Shown here piece by piece: positions 1 through 8,454 of a DNA stretch of 31,273 nt. The stretch is from JAVKSM01 sp039583705 (GTDB lineage Bacteria; Actinomycetota; Actinomycetes; Mycobacteriales; Pseudonocardiaceae), in contig JAVKSM010000023.1 in the NCBI GenBank assembly GCA_039583705.1, positions 1 to 31,273 on the forward strand, in the 5' to 3' direction. Under the pieces are notes generated by a model. That model saw only the letters and a program-made list of their open reading frames with translations, ran no database searches and was not told where the DNA came from. The number at the start of each line of letters is the position of its first letter. Positions within the stretch are counted from its first letter, which is position 1. Made by a program: the position numbers and the translations under genes.

Positions 1-723
1 CCGGTCGGCGCCGACCACGACGGCGTCCACGAACCCGCGGGCGATGAGCCCGGCACCGGCGCCGTCCACCACGACCCGGTGGTCGACGCCGAGCCCGGCC
101 AGCTCGGTCGCGGTGATCCGGGCACCCTGCAGCAGCGGTCGGGTCTCGTCGACGACGACCATCGCGACGCCGCCCGCCGCGTGCAGCTCGCGCACCACCC
201 CGAGTGCGCTACCCCACTCCACGCAGGCCAGCGCGCCGGCGTTGCAGTGGGTGTGCAGCCGCAGCGGCGCCGGCCCGCACAGCTCGCGCAGCAGCCGCGC
301 GCCGCGCACCGACAGCTCGCGGCAGGCCGCCACGTTCTCCTCGGCGAGCGCGTGGGCGGCGGCGAGCGCGGCAGCCGGGCCGGCCGAGGCCGCCACCAGC
401 ACCCGGTCCACCCCTCGGCGCAGGTTCACCGCCGTGGGACGCGCCGCCGCGACCCGCTCAGCGTCGGCGCGCACGGTGGCCAGGCGGCAGCCCTCCGGGC
501 GGTCGGCCGCCGCCTGCGCCGCCAGCGCGACGGCGTAGCCGCCCACCACGCCGAGCGCGGGCGCGCCACGCACGACCATCTGCCGCACCGCGTCCACTAC
601 CTCGTCTACCGTGGACAACGTGGTGCGCCGCAGCTCGGGGAGCGCCGTCTGGTCGACGACGTCGAGCCGGCCGTCGGCCCAGGCGACGGTGCGCACGGCC
701 ACGGGGTTACCGTAGGCTGGCAT
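1..723 (-). CDS. mtnA: S-methyl-5-thioribose-1-phosphate isomerase, C-terminus cut by window edge
   Basis: This enzyme isomerises 5-methylthioribose-1-phosphate to methylthioribulose-1-phosphate in methionine salvage. It belongs to the aIF-2B/MtnA family. The reverse strand is open from ATG at 723 to base 1 (241 codons) and reads MPAYGNPVAVRTVAWADGRL at the N-terminus. Family motifs follow in order: RGAPALGVVGGYAVALAAQ near residue 50, LHTHCNAGALA near 165 (the substrate-site Cys is in HCN), VVVDETRPLLQGARITATEL near 195, and VVVGADR at the window edge. The family is about 340 aa, so roughly 100 residues lie outside. GTG codons at 702 and 696 are alternative starts. The ATG lies back to back with the ATG of the divergent gene at 722. 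The family is certain; the start is less so. Confidence 0.92.
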   Translation of the reverse strand, partial: MPAYGNPVAVRTVAWADGRLDVVDQTALPELRRTTLSTVDEVVDAVRQMVVRGAPALGVVGGYAVALAAQAAADRPEGCRLATVRADAERVAAARPTAVNLRRGVDRVLVAASAGPAAALAAAHALAEENVAACRELSVRGARLLRELCGPAPLRLHTHCNAGALACVEWGSALGVVRELHAAGGVAMVVVDETRPLLQGARITATELAGLGVDHRVVVDGAGAGLIARGFVDAVVVGADR

Positions 724-1408
724 GCGCGCTTTCGCCGCGGGCGACTACCCTGCGGACCCCTACCCCGGCTGCGCGCCGCCGTACTCCTTCGTTCAGGGTG
801 AGGACAGCGGCGCCTGGGTGCGGCCGGCGGCCTCCGGCTGGACGGTGGACGGGGTGGACCTCGACCGCTGGCTGGTGCGGCGCGGCGGGGACCCCCTGGC
901 CGGCCGGGTGCCGGTGCTGACCTACGGATCCAACCGCTGCCCTTCCAAAATCGCCTGGATGCGGGCCGCCCTCGGGCTGACCGGTCTACTGGTCGTGCTG
1001 CGGGCGGTCACGCACGATCTCGCCGCGGTGTGGGCGGCTGGCCTGCGGACCCGGGACGGCGCCCGGCCCGCCACCCTGCTCGCCGCGCCCGGGGCGCGAG
1101 AGACCCACGCCGTCTGGCTGGCCACGCCAGCGCAGGTCGCGGTGCTCGACCGCTGTGAGGGGCGTGGCGAGCGATACCGGCTGGCGCGGCTGGAGTCCGG
1201 GCGGGTCGTGACCGAAGACGGCGTCCCGGTCGACAGACCGTTCACCTACCTGGCCCTGGACCCGGTCCGGATGCCGCTGCTGGTGGCCGGCATGCCGATG
1301 CGCTGCCTCGACGTCGACCACGAGGCGGCGCTGCGGCGCTGCGGGGTGCCCGCCACGGACGACGGGATCGCCGCGTCAACCGTATCCGGGCCGCCGCGAC
1401 CGCTCTGA
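722..1408 (+). CDS. Gamma-glutamylcyclotransferase-like (AIG2/GGCT-fold) protein
   Basis: This is a 228-aa protein. The segment PVLTYGSNRCPSKI (about residues 64-77) resembles the phosphate/substrate loop YGSN of gamma-glutamylcyclotransferase-fold proteins. The later stretch LDRCEGRGERYRLARL followed by FTYLAL (about 142-178) fits the family pattern of an EG..Y strand and a final beta strand. I infer a GGCT-like fold; the actual substrate is unknown. A Shine-Dalgarno is missing, but TACCGT (708-713) sits 8 nt before the ATG, so the mRNA may be leaderless. The gene is divergent from mtnA with essentially no intergenic space, since the two start codons share bases 722-723. It converges on the small HTH gene downstream. 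Confidence 0.75.
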   Translation: MRAFAAGDYPADPYPGCAPPYSFVQGEDSGAWVRPAASGWTVDGVDLDRWLVRRGGDPLAGRVPVLTYGSNRCPSKIAWMRAALGLTGLLVVLRAVTHDLAAVWAAGLRTRDGARPATLLAAPGARETHAVWLATPAQVAVLDRCEGRGERYRLARLESGRVVTEDGVPVDRPFTYLALDPVRMPLLVAGMPMRCLDVDHEAALRRCGVPATDDGIAASTVSGPPRPL

Positions 1409-1426
1409 CGCACCGGGAACGTTGCG

Positions 1427-1466
1427 GTCGCCCCTCCACTGACTGGACAGTCCCCGATCGGGCGAC
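1427..1466. terminator. Nested inverted repeat between convergent genes
   Basis: GTCGCCC (1427-1433) pairs with GGGCGAC (1460-1466), and the inner GACT/AGTC pair (1441-1444 with 1449-1452) extends the structure. It sits between the convergent stops at 1408 and 1488, where a bidirectional terminator is expected. There is no T-run, as is common in high-GC actinobacteria. Confidence 0.45.
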
Positions 1467-1487
1467 ACCAGGCCCCGCAGGCGGCGG

Positions 1488-1682
1488 TCAGTCTTCGTCG
1501 CCCTCGGCACGCTCGCGCAACTGGCGGTGCAGCTCGTCGAGGTCCCACCGCAGGTGCCCGCCAGCCGTCGTGAGCGCTGGCGTGACCAGGCCCGAGCGTG
1601 CCCACCTGGCCAGCGTCGACGCGTCGACGCCCAGCGCCCGGGCGGCCTGCCCGGTGCTCACCAGCCGACGTCGCTCGCTCAC
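1488..1682 (-). CDS. Small MerR/BldC-like helix-turn-helix DNA-binding protein
   Basis: This is a 64-aa protein that is almost entirely one winged helix-turn-helix. LVSTGQAARALGVDASTLARWARSG matches the MerR-type HTH (compare BldC: LTPAEVA..F.VD..TV.RWAK.G). TTAGGHLRWDLDEL is the wing, equivalent to GGHRRY in BldC. No sensor domain follows, so it resembles the stand-alone BldC/excisionase class rather than full MerR regulators. The start is GTG at 1682. It faces away from the small ORF at 1853 across a 170-bp AT-richer intergenic region containing a perfect palindrome, which could be its operator (inference). Confidence 0.8.
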   Translation of the reverse strand: MSERRRLVSTGQAARALGVDASTLARWARSGLVTPALTTAGGHLRWDLDELHRQLRERAEGDED

Positions 1683-1738
1683 CCAGCGATGATCGTGCCG
1701 CGAACGCTCCGTTGACAGCTCATCGCAACATTCACCAC

Positions 1739-1751
1739 GATTACCGTAATC
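1739..1751. promoter_or_regulatory. Perfect palindrome, candidate operator
   Basis: GATTACCGTAATC has 6-bp arms around one central base. It stands out in an otherwise GC-rich context and lies in the intergenic region between the HTH gene (start 1682) and the small ORF (start 1853). TTGACA at 1712-1717 and TACTAT at 1756-1761 are nearby promoter-like hexamers. The cognate regulator is unknown; the adjacent BldC-like protein is one candidate. Confidence 0.4.
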
Positions 1752-1790
1752 ACCATACTATCCTGTGACGGCACAGTTCCACGGTAAGGC

Positions 1791-1826
1791 GGCCCCGGAC
1801 ACGGTGCGTCCACACCGGCCGGGGCC
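1791..1826 (+). promoter_or_regulatory. Strong hairpin in the leader of the small ORF
   Basis: GGCCCCGG (1791-1798) pairs with CCGGGGCC (1819-1826), and inside it CGGTG (1802-1806) pairs with CACCG (1813-1817). That is about 13 base pairs in one nested stem, 14 nt upstream of the ribosome-binding site of the ORF at 1853. It could be an attenuator, an RNA stability element or a terminator of an upstream short RNA. No T-run follows. Confidence 0.45.
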
Positions 1827-1852
1827 TTGATCGCACACTGGAGGTGCGACCC

Positions 1853-2008
1853 ATGACAGATACTCGCATCGACCTGGGTTGGTTTCACCCGTCGCGGCAG
1901 TCCTTGCTGGCCGCCCGGCAGTGGCTGACCGCTCGCCGCCGGCTGCGCCGCATGCGAGCGGCCCGCACCCGGGTCGTGCTCGCCACCCGGCGGGTGATAC
2001 GCAGGTGA
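1853..2008 (+). CDS. Putative 51-aa arginine-rich small protein
   Basis: A short ORF starts at ATG with a good Shine-Dalgarno (GGAGGTG, 1840s) about 6 nt upstream. The product begins MTDTRIDLGWFHPSRQSLLA and then becomes very basic, with about 15 Arg in the C-terminal 30 residues (ARRRLRRMRAARTR, LATRRVIRR). It is predicted as an amphipathic, nucleic-acid- or membrane-binding peptide. I do not recognise a family. Support for it being real comes from the promoter-like hexamers, the palindrome and hairpin leader, and the ribosome-binding site, all in one 170-bp stretch. It ends 76 bp before the convergent gltA stop. Confidence 0.45.
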   Translation: MTDTRIDLGWFHPSRQSLLAARQWLTARRRLRRMRAARTRVVLATRRVIRR

Positions 2009-2084
2009 GCATCAGCGGGCGGGACCCGCCCCTGCCGGTGGGGCCTGGCCGACCCGTGCCGGTGGGACCTCCTCGATCAGGGCG

Positions 2085-3377
<1,293 letters not shown>

Positions 3378-3399
3378 GTCAGGCCTTCCGTCACGCTCG

Positions 3400-3459
3400 G
3401 ACGGGGCGGGAGTGGCTGCCGCAGCACCCGGGATCCTCGCGCCGCGACGCCGCCCCGTC
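3400..3459 (-). promoter_or_regulatory. Inverted repeat in the gltA upstream region
   Basis: GACGGGGCGG (3400-3409) and CCGCCCCGTC (3450-3459) are perfect 10-bp complements separated by 40 bp, between the PfkB kinase stop and the gltA start. It could terminate the kinase transcript or structure the gltA leader; the sequence does not decide. Confidence 0.35.
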
Positions 3460-3484
3460 GGGGTTGTCGTAGCTCACCCGAACG

Positions 3485-4489
3485 CTAGTCCCGCGACGCT
3501 CCGGCGCGCAGCCCAGGGCCGTCCGTGGTGATCTGCGTCTCGATCTCCGCAGCGGTGGGCGGCTCGGCCCCGGGCCGGCTGCAGGTCAGCGCGGCGGCGT
3601 GGGTGGCGAAGTCCAGCGCTTCACGCCAGGCGGACGTGCCCAGTTCCGCGAGCGCGGTGCGGCGCAGTGCCCCCCGGCGGTGCAGCCAGGCCAGCACGGC
3701 GGCGTGCACGGTGTCTCCGGCGCCGATGGTGTCGACCAGCGGACCTGCTGCGGCGGGCACGTCGACGACGACACCGGACGCGGCGCGCACCCCGATGCCG
3801 TCCGCGCCCCTGGTCGTGACGACCGCCATCGGACCGGCCGCCGTCGGACCGGCCGCCAGCCACTGCCCTGGTCCGGTGCCGAGCCACGCGGCGTCCTCCT
3901 CGGAGAGCTTGAGCAGCCCGACGTGCGGCAACCACCCGGCGAAGCGGGCCCGGTAGGCGTCTGGGTCCGTGACCAGCTCCGGGCGGATGTTGGGGTCCAG
4001 GCTCACCAGCCGGCCGGCGGCGGCCTCCCGGTGCAGCACCGCCTCGTAGCCGCTCGCGCCTGGCTCGAGCAGCAGCGACAAGCTGCCGAACGCGACGGCG
4101 GCGGTGCCGGCTGGCAGTGGCCCAGGGTCGGCGAAGCGGCGGTCGGCGGTCCCGGTGACGTGGAAGACGTAGCGGGCCGAGCCGTCGGCGGCCACCGTGA
4201 CGGCCGCCAGCGGGGTGGGCTCGTCGCCGCGTTGGACGCCGGAGGTGTCCACACCCCAGTGGTGCAGCCGGGCCAGCAGCGCCGCGCCGAAGGGGTCGGT
4301 GGAGATCCGCGAGCAGAACGCCGTCGGCACCCCGAGCCGACCCAGAGCCACGGCCGTGGTGAACGGGCCGCCGCCGAGGCGGGGCAGCAGCGGTGCCGCC
4401 GCGCCGTGCGCCGCGGGTGCCGGCACCAGGTCGACCAGCGCCTCCCCCGCCACCACCACGAGGCCGCCACCCCCGATCCCGGCACGCAT
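3485..4489 (-). CDS. PfkB-family carbohydrate kinase (fructokinase-like)
   Basis: This is an ATP-dependent sugar kinase of the ribokinase/PfkB superfamily. The N-terminal strand LVVVAGEALVDLVP, then RLGGGPFTTAVALGRLGVPTAF (substrate-lid Gly-Gly motif) and CSRISTDPFGAALLARL are typical of fructokinases. The C-terminal signature DTIGAGDTVHAAVLAWL contains the anion-hole GAGD with the catalytic Asp. LDPNIRPEL and LKLSEEDAAWL are also classic. The ATG at 4489 gives 334 aa, the usual length. The reading frame stays open upstream to 4558, and a GTG in LVVVAGE is another possible start. Exact sugar specificity cannot be read from sequence. The gene is divergent from the TenA-like gene. Confidence 0.9.
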   Translation of the reverse strand: MRAGIGGGGLVVVAGEALVDLVPAPAAHGAAAPLLPRLGGGPFTTAVALGRLGVPTAFCSRISTDPFGAALLARLHHWGVDTSGVQRGDEPTPLAAVTVAADGSARYVFHVTGTADRRFADPGPLPAGTAAVAFGSLSLLLEPGASGYEAVLHREAAAGRLVSLDPNIRPELVTDPDAYRARFAGWLPHVGLLKLSEEDAAWLGTGPGQWLAAGPTAAGPMAVVTTRGADGIGVRAASGVVVDVPAAAGPLVDTIGAGDTVHAAVLAWLHRRGALRRTALAELGTSAWREALDFATHAAALTCSRPGAEPPTAAEIETQITTDGPGLRAGASRD

Positions 4490-4575
4490 GGTGTAGACCC
4501 TGGTCGTGCGACCAGGTCGCAGTCCAGCGGTCGGCGGAGGTCCCCCGACCGCGTCCACAGCGCGCTGGAGGTGGG

Positions 4576-5235
4576 ATGAGCGGAGTCGACGCGGACGGGC
4601 TGGTACGACAGCTCGCTGAGGAGCTCGCCCCGACCGCGCAACCCAACCGTTTCGTCGACCTGCTCGCCGCGGGTAGGGTCCCGCGCGAGCGGCTGGCCTG
4701 GCTCGTCGCCGAGGAGCGGCAGATCGTCGCCAGTGACCGGCGCAGCTTTACCGTGGTGGCGGCGCGGTTCCCGGATCCACCGGTTGGAGACCTGTACCGC
4801 GGCCTGGCGGGCGGGGAGAGCCTGGCGCTCGACCTGCTCGGGCGGCTCGCCGTGGCGCTCGGTGCCGACCCGACCGCGCGGGCCTACCAACCCCGGCCGC
4901 TCGCGCAGGCCTACTGCCACTACGTCGCCTGGTGCGCGTTGAATGCCACCCGCAGCGAGCTGACCCTGGCGATGCTCGCCAACCTCGGCTACTGGGGCTC
5001 CTACTGTGCTGCGACGGCGCACGCGCTGCGAGCGAAATACGGGATGGCGGAGGACGACGTCTCGTTTTTCACCTTCTTCGCCCAACCGCCACCCGGCTTC
5101 CAGGAGCAGGCGCTCGCCGTGATCCAGACCGGGCTCGACCTCGGGGAGGACCCGGACGCCGCGCTGCGGGCCGGCCGCCTCATGCAGGCCTACGAGCTCT
5201 CGTTCTGGGACACCCTCGCCGCCGGGCTGGACTGA
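4576..5235 (+). CDS. TenA/THI-4 (PqqC-like) family protein lacking the usual catalytic Cys
   Basis: This is a 219-aa all-helical TenA-family protein. Members hydrolyse thiamine breakdown products or bind related small molecules. The ATG at 4576 has GGAGG just upstream. ASDRRSF (about residue 54) carries the conserved Asp/Arg of the first helix bundle. The C-terminal YELSFWDTLAAGLD matches the family E..FWD motif with its active-site Glu. At the position where TenA-C enzymes have LPCxWxY, this protein reads ANLGYWGSY, so the nucleophilic Cys appears replaced by Gly. It may therefore be a TenA-E type enzyme or a non-thiaminase member. No thiamine genes are adjacent. It converges on pdxH over a GC-rich hairpin. 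Confidence 0.75.
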   Translation: MSGVDADGLVRQLAEELAPTAQPNRFVDLLAAGRVPRERLAWLVAEERQIVASDRRSFTVVAARFPDPPVGDLYRGLAGGESLALDLLGRLAVALGADPTARAYQPRPLAQAYCHYVAWCALNATRSELTLAMLANLGYWGSYCAATAHALRAKYGMAEDDVSFFTFFAQPPPGFQEQALAVIQTGLDLGEDPDAALRAGRLMQAYELSFWDTLAAGLD

Positions 5236-5241
5236 CGCGCC

Positions 5242-5264
5242 GCGGCCGCGGTGGCGGCGGCCGC
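5242..5264. terminator. Bidirectional hairpin between TenA-like gene and pdxH
   Basis: GCGGCCGC at 5242-5249 pairs with GCGGCCGC at 5257-5264 (each self-complementary) across a 7-nt loop, in the 41-bp gap between convergent stops at 5235 and 5277. Confidence 0.55.
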
Positions 5265-5276
5265 TGCGGATCCGGC

Positions 5277-5930
5277 TCAGGGAGCGAGCCGCTCCACAGT
5301 CCACGGGCCGGCGCCGCCGGCAGCCCCGGTGGTCCGAAACAGCAGCCGGTCGTGCAGCCGGTTCGCCCGACCCTGCCAGAACTCCACCGACTCCGGACGG
5401 ATCCGCCAGCCGCCCCAGTGCGGTGGCGGCGGCACCTCGGCGGTATCGGCGAACTGGGCCGCCACGGTGGCGACCGCATCTTCCAGCGCCTGCCGGTCCG
5501 GTAACACGCTGGACTGCGCCGAGGCCCACGCCCCGAGCTGGGCGCCCCGGGGGCGGGTGACCCAGTAGGCGGCCGTCTCGTCCGGGTCGACCCGCTCGGC
5601 CGGGCCGCGCACGTGGACCTGGCGGTGCAGCGCGATCCAGGGGAACGTCGCCGAGGCGTACCGGGTGGCGCCGAGGTCGTGACTCTTGGCCGAGGTGTAG
5701 TTGGTGTAAAAGACGACACCCCGCTCGTCGATCTCCTTGCACAGCACGGCGCGCGAGGCGGGTCGGCCCGAGCCGTCGCAGGTCGCCAGGACCATGGAGT
5801 TCGGCTCAGCCAGCCCGGCGGCCAGGGCGTCGTGCAGCCAACGCAGCAACTGCTCGTGCCAGGTCGCCGCGAGGTCGGCCGCCACCAGCGCCTCGCCAGG
5901 GTAGAACACGCGCCACTGCCGGAGATCCAC
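5277..5930 (-). CDS. pdxH: Pyridoxine/pyridoxamine 5'-phosphate oxidase
   Basis: This FMN enzyme oxidises PNP or PMP to pyridoxal 5'-phosphate, the cofactor used by SerC nearby. The product is 217 aa from GTG at 5930, preceded by GGAGGTG about 8 nt upstream; this ribosome-binding site decides the start although the frame stays open much further. Motifs: EPNSMVLATCDGSGRPASRAVLCKEID (about 43-70, FMN phosphate binding), VFYTNYTSAKSHDL, ALHRQVHVRGPAERVD, and the C-terminal family signature VEFWQGRANRLHDRLLF. It is divergent from citA, with a 279-bp shared upstream region carrying iterated GATCGAC elements. Confidence 0.95.
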   Translation of the reverse strand: MDLRQWRVFYPGEALVAADLAATWHEQLLRWLHDALAAGLAEPNSMVLATCDGSGRPASRAVLCKEIDERGVVFYTNYTSAKSHDLGATRYASATFPWIALHRQVHVRGPAERVDPDETAAYWVTRPRGAQLGAWASAQSSVLPDRQALEDAVATVAAQFADTAEVPPPPHWGGWRIRPESVEFWQGRANRLHDRLLFRTTGAAGGAGPWTVERLAP

Positions 5931-6038
5931 GGCCGACCACCTCCGGGGGGACGGTAGGCGCCCGGCGATGCACTGCGCACGCCTGGCGACAGATTCCCAC
6001 CCGAACCGGCCGTTGCGAGCGGGCCTGACGAGGGGCAC

Positions 6039-6115
6039 TGTGGCGATCGACCCCCGTGGCGATCGACCCCGTGGCCGTCGGCTGTGTGATGATCGACCCT
6101 GCGACGATCGACTGT
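6039..6115. repeat. Phased GATCGAC direct repeats in the pdxH-citA divergent region
   Basis: GATCGA(C) occurs at 6045, 6061, 6091 and 6106, i.e. spaced 16, 30 and 15 bp. Each copy is embedded in a roughly 15-bp unit such as TGGCGATCGACCCC; a degenerate fifth unit (GCCGTCGG) fills the 30-bp gap. The array lies upstream of both divergent genes. The rest of 5931-6209 holds no credible gene. Confidence 0.6.
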
Positions 6116-6209
6116 ATGGCGCCGCACCGCGGCAATGCCAGGACACCCTCGCGGCCGCCGCCCCGGTAGGCGGCCGGCTGGCGAACACAACGACGAGGAG
6201 GGCCCGAGG

Positions 6210-7346
6210 GTGAGCATCACCGTCCCCCAGCGGTCCGTGCCCCCATCGGGGTTCGTACCGGGCCTGGAGGGCGTCGTCGCGTTCCAGACCGAGATCGCCG
6301 AGCCCGACAAGGACGGTGGGTCGCTGCGCTACCGCGGGGTGGACGTCGAGGACCTCGCCGGACACGTCACCTTCGGCAACGTCTGGGCGCTGCTCGTCGA
6401 CGGCCGGTTCGGGCCGGGCCTGCCGCCCGCCGAGCCGTTCCCGCTGCCGGTGCACACCGGCGATGTCCGGGTCGACACCCAGGCGGCGCTGGCGATGCTG
6501 TCGCCGGTCTGGGGCTACCAGCCGTTGCTGGACATCGACGACGCCACCGCCCGCGGCCAGCTTGCCCGGGCCGCGGTGATGGCCCTGTCCTACGTGGCGC
6601 AGTCCGCCCGCGGCATCGGGGTGCCGATGGTTCCGCAGTCCCGTGTCGACGAGTGCTCGACCATCACCGAGCGGTTCATGACCCGCTGGCGTGGCGAGCC
6701 CGACCCGGCGCACGTCAAGGCGGTCGACGCCTACTGGGTGTCGGCCGCGGAGCACGGCATGAACGCCTCGACGTTCACCGCCCGAGTGATCGCATCGACG
6801 GGGGCGGACGTGGCGGCGTGCCTGTCCGGTGCGATCGGGGCGATGTCCGGGCCGCTGCACGGCGGTGCGCCGGCCCGGGTGCTGCCGATGATCGAAGAGG
6901 TGGAGCGCACTGGCGACGCCGCCACGGTGGTGCGCGGGATCCTCGACCGGCATGCCCGGATCATGGGTTTTGGCCACCGCGTGTACCGAGTCGAGGATCC
7001 CCGGGCCCGGGCGTTGCGGCGCATCTGCCGGGAGCTGGGCGCCGCCCGCTACGAGGTGGCGGCGGCGCTGGAGCGGGCCGCGCTGGCCGAGCTGCGGCAG
7101 CGCCGGCCGGACCACCCGATCGAGACGAACGTCGAGTTCTGGGCCGCTGTGATCCTCGACTTCGCCGGGGTGCCGCCGCACATGATGCCGGCGATGTTCA
7201 CCTGCGGGCGCACCGGGGGCTGGTGTGCGCACATCATGGAGCAGAAACGCACCGGGCGGCTCGTGCGGCCGTCGGCGCACTATGGCGGCCCCCCACCCCG
7301 ACGTCCCGACGAGGTCGAGGGCTGGGACGAGATCACCCATAGCTGA
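6210..7346 (+). CDS. citA: Citrate synthase 2 (CitA-like; citrate/2-methylcitrate synthase family)
   Basis: This is a 378-aa citrate synthase paralogue, close in length to M. tuberculosis CitA. GTG at 6210 is chosen because GAGGAG lies 9 nt upstream. Active-site motifs: SAAEHGMNAS with His182, GPLHGGAP with His217, MGFGHRVYRVEDPR with His256, and TNVEFWAAV, where the catalytic Asp of NVDFY is replaced by Glu309. From memory, the Glu is characteristic of the CitA subgroup rather than a lesion. The likely reaction is acetyl-CoA or propionyl-CoA plus oxaloacetate. It forms a divergent pair with pdxH and is followed by the SEC-C gene on the same strand. Confidence 0.93.
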   Translation: MSITVPQRSVPPSGFVPGLEGVVAFQTEIAEPDKDGGSLRYRGVDVEDLAGHVTFGNVWALLVDGRFGPGLPPAEPFPLPVHTGDVRVDTQAALAMLSPVWGYQPLLDIDDATARGQLARAAVMALSYVAQSARGIGVPMVPQSRVDECSTITERFMTRWRGEPDPAHVKAVDAYWVSAAEHGMNASTFTARVIASTGADVAACLSGAIGAMSGPLHGGAPARVLPMIEEVERTGDAATVVRGILDRHARIMGFGHRVYRVEDPRARALRRICRELGAARYEVAAALERAALAELRQRRPDHPIETNVEFWAAVILDFAGVPPHMMPAMFTCGRTGGWCAHIMEQKRTGRLVRPSAHYGGPPPRRPDEVEGWDEITHS

Positions 7347-7393
7347 CGCGCGGCTCGTGGCATGTCCTGCCCTGGATCGGGCCCTGGACGAAC

Positions 7394-7399
7394 TACCCT
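7394..7399 (+). promoter_or_regulatory. -10-like TACCCT for leaderless transcription of the SEC-C gene
   Basis: TACCCT ends 6 nt before ATG 7406 and there is no Shine-Dalgarno. The same spacing is seen before sepH and the DUF2530 gene. This supports ATG 7406 as the original start. Confidence 0.4.
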
Positions 7400-7405
7400 C
7401 ACCCC

Positions 7406-8367
7406 ATGGTTGCTCCGGTCCGCAGTCACGACCCTCACGTCGAGTCCGCCTTGGAGAGTTCGAGGAGTGGGCACGGGAGGAGCCCGCCGAGCGCGCCCAG
7501 GCCCTCACCGAGGCGGCTGCGCAGTGGACGCGCGCCGGTGATCACCAGCGGGCCGAGGAGCTGTTCCGCACGGCGATCGCCGACGGCGGTCCGGTGGTTG
7601 GTGATGCCCGCTCCTACTACAGCGGCTTTCTGTTCGACACTGGGCGGCCGGAGCAGGGCAGGACCGTGCTCGACGAGCTGTGGCGGTCCCAGCCGACCGA
7701 GCCGGCCACCTTCTGTTGCGCCGGGGAGGTGTGCGAGGTTCGCGGCGACCGCGAAGCCGCGCTCCGGTGGTTCACCGCCGGCCTGACCCGCTGCTTCGAG
7801 GACATCGACCGGTTGGCTTCCGCCGACGTCGCCCGCAACCACAACCTGTGCATGCTGCTCGGCGCGCGAGGTCGGGTCCGTGCCGCACTGGGCCAGCCCC
7901 CGGATGACTGGGATCGCTTGGCCGAGACAGCTCGCGCAGGGTGGACCTCGCTGCTGGACCGGCCCCTGACGCCCCGGGGGGGCGCGCTGGACCGGATCCA
8001 GAGACCCCAGGTGGTCGCGCTGTACTGGCCCCCGTCGGAGTTCGCCGCGCTGACGGCGCGGTGGCCGGCACTGGCCGCCGATTACGGCGAGCACATCGAC
8101 CATCGCCGCAGTGTCGAGACCCAGCTTCGGGAGCACGCCCGGCTGGGTACCTCAGGGGCGGTCACGGTCGGCTCCTGCCGCGACCTGGTGGCGTTTCTCG
8201 GCGCCCGCTCGGCCGAGCCACCCGACGCCGCGACCAGGCTGAAGTACGCCGCCAGCACGCGTGCGAGCGGAGATGTCAGCTGGCCGCCGGAGCGTAACCA
8301 GCCGTGCTGGTGTTCGTCCGGACGGAAGTACAAGCGGTGCTGCGGCTCACCGACGTTCCTGTCCTGA
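7406..8367 (+). CDS. TPR-like SEC-C motif protein with an apparent -1 frameshift near 7457
   Basis: The C-terminus RNQPCWCSSGRKYKRCCGSP is a SEC-C zinc-binding motif (CxC...CC), as in SecA tails and many stand-alone proteins. The middle (EWAREEPAERAQALTEAA, HQRAEELFRTAIADG, EAALRWFTAGLTRCF) looks like TPR-type helical repeats. No enzyme domain is seen. The main frame has no good start; its best in-frame codon is GTG 7357, but the codons between 7357 and 7450 have poor GC3. ATG 7406 in the next frame has better GC3, a -10-like box, and reads MVAPVRSHDPHVESALE. Adding one G near 7457 would join it to EFEEWAREEPAERA. Either a real one-base deletion or a sequence error is likely. It sits between citA and serC. 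Confidence 0.7.
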
Positions 8368-8454
8368 TTCCTGGTTCTCGAAACACTCAAAACAACCGTG
8401 GGACTGGTCACCCTGAGCCGATCCGGGGCGCCGCGGGCTGGGAGACTTGGGACC

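Noticed and set aside
5931..7508. Long upstream extension of pdxH (743-codon open frame)
   Set aside because: The extension is antisense to citA and has no PNPOx similarity; the GTG at 5930 with its GGAGGTG site explains the normal length.
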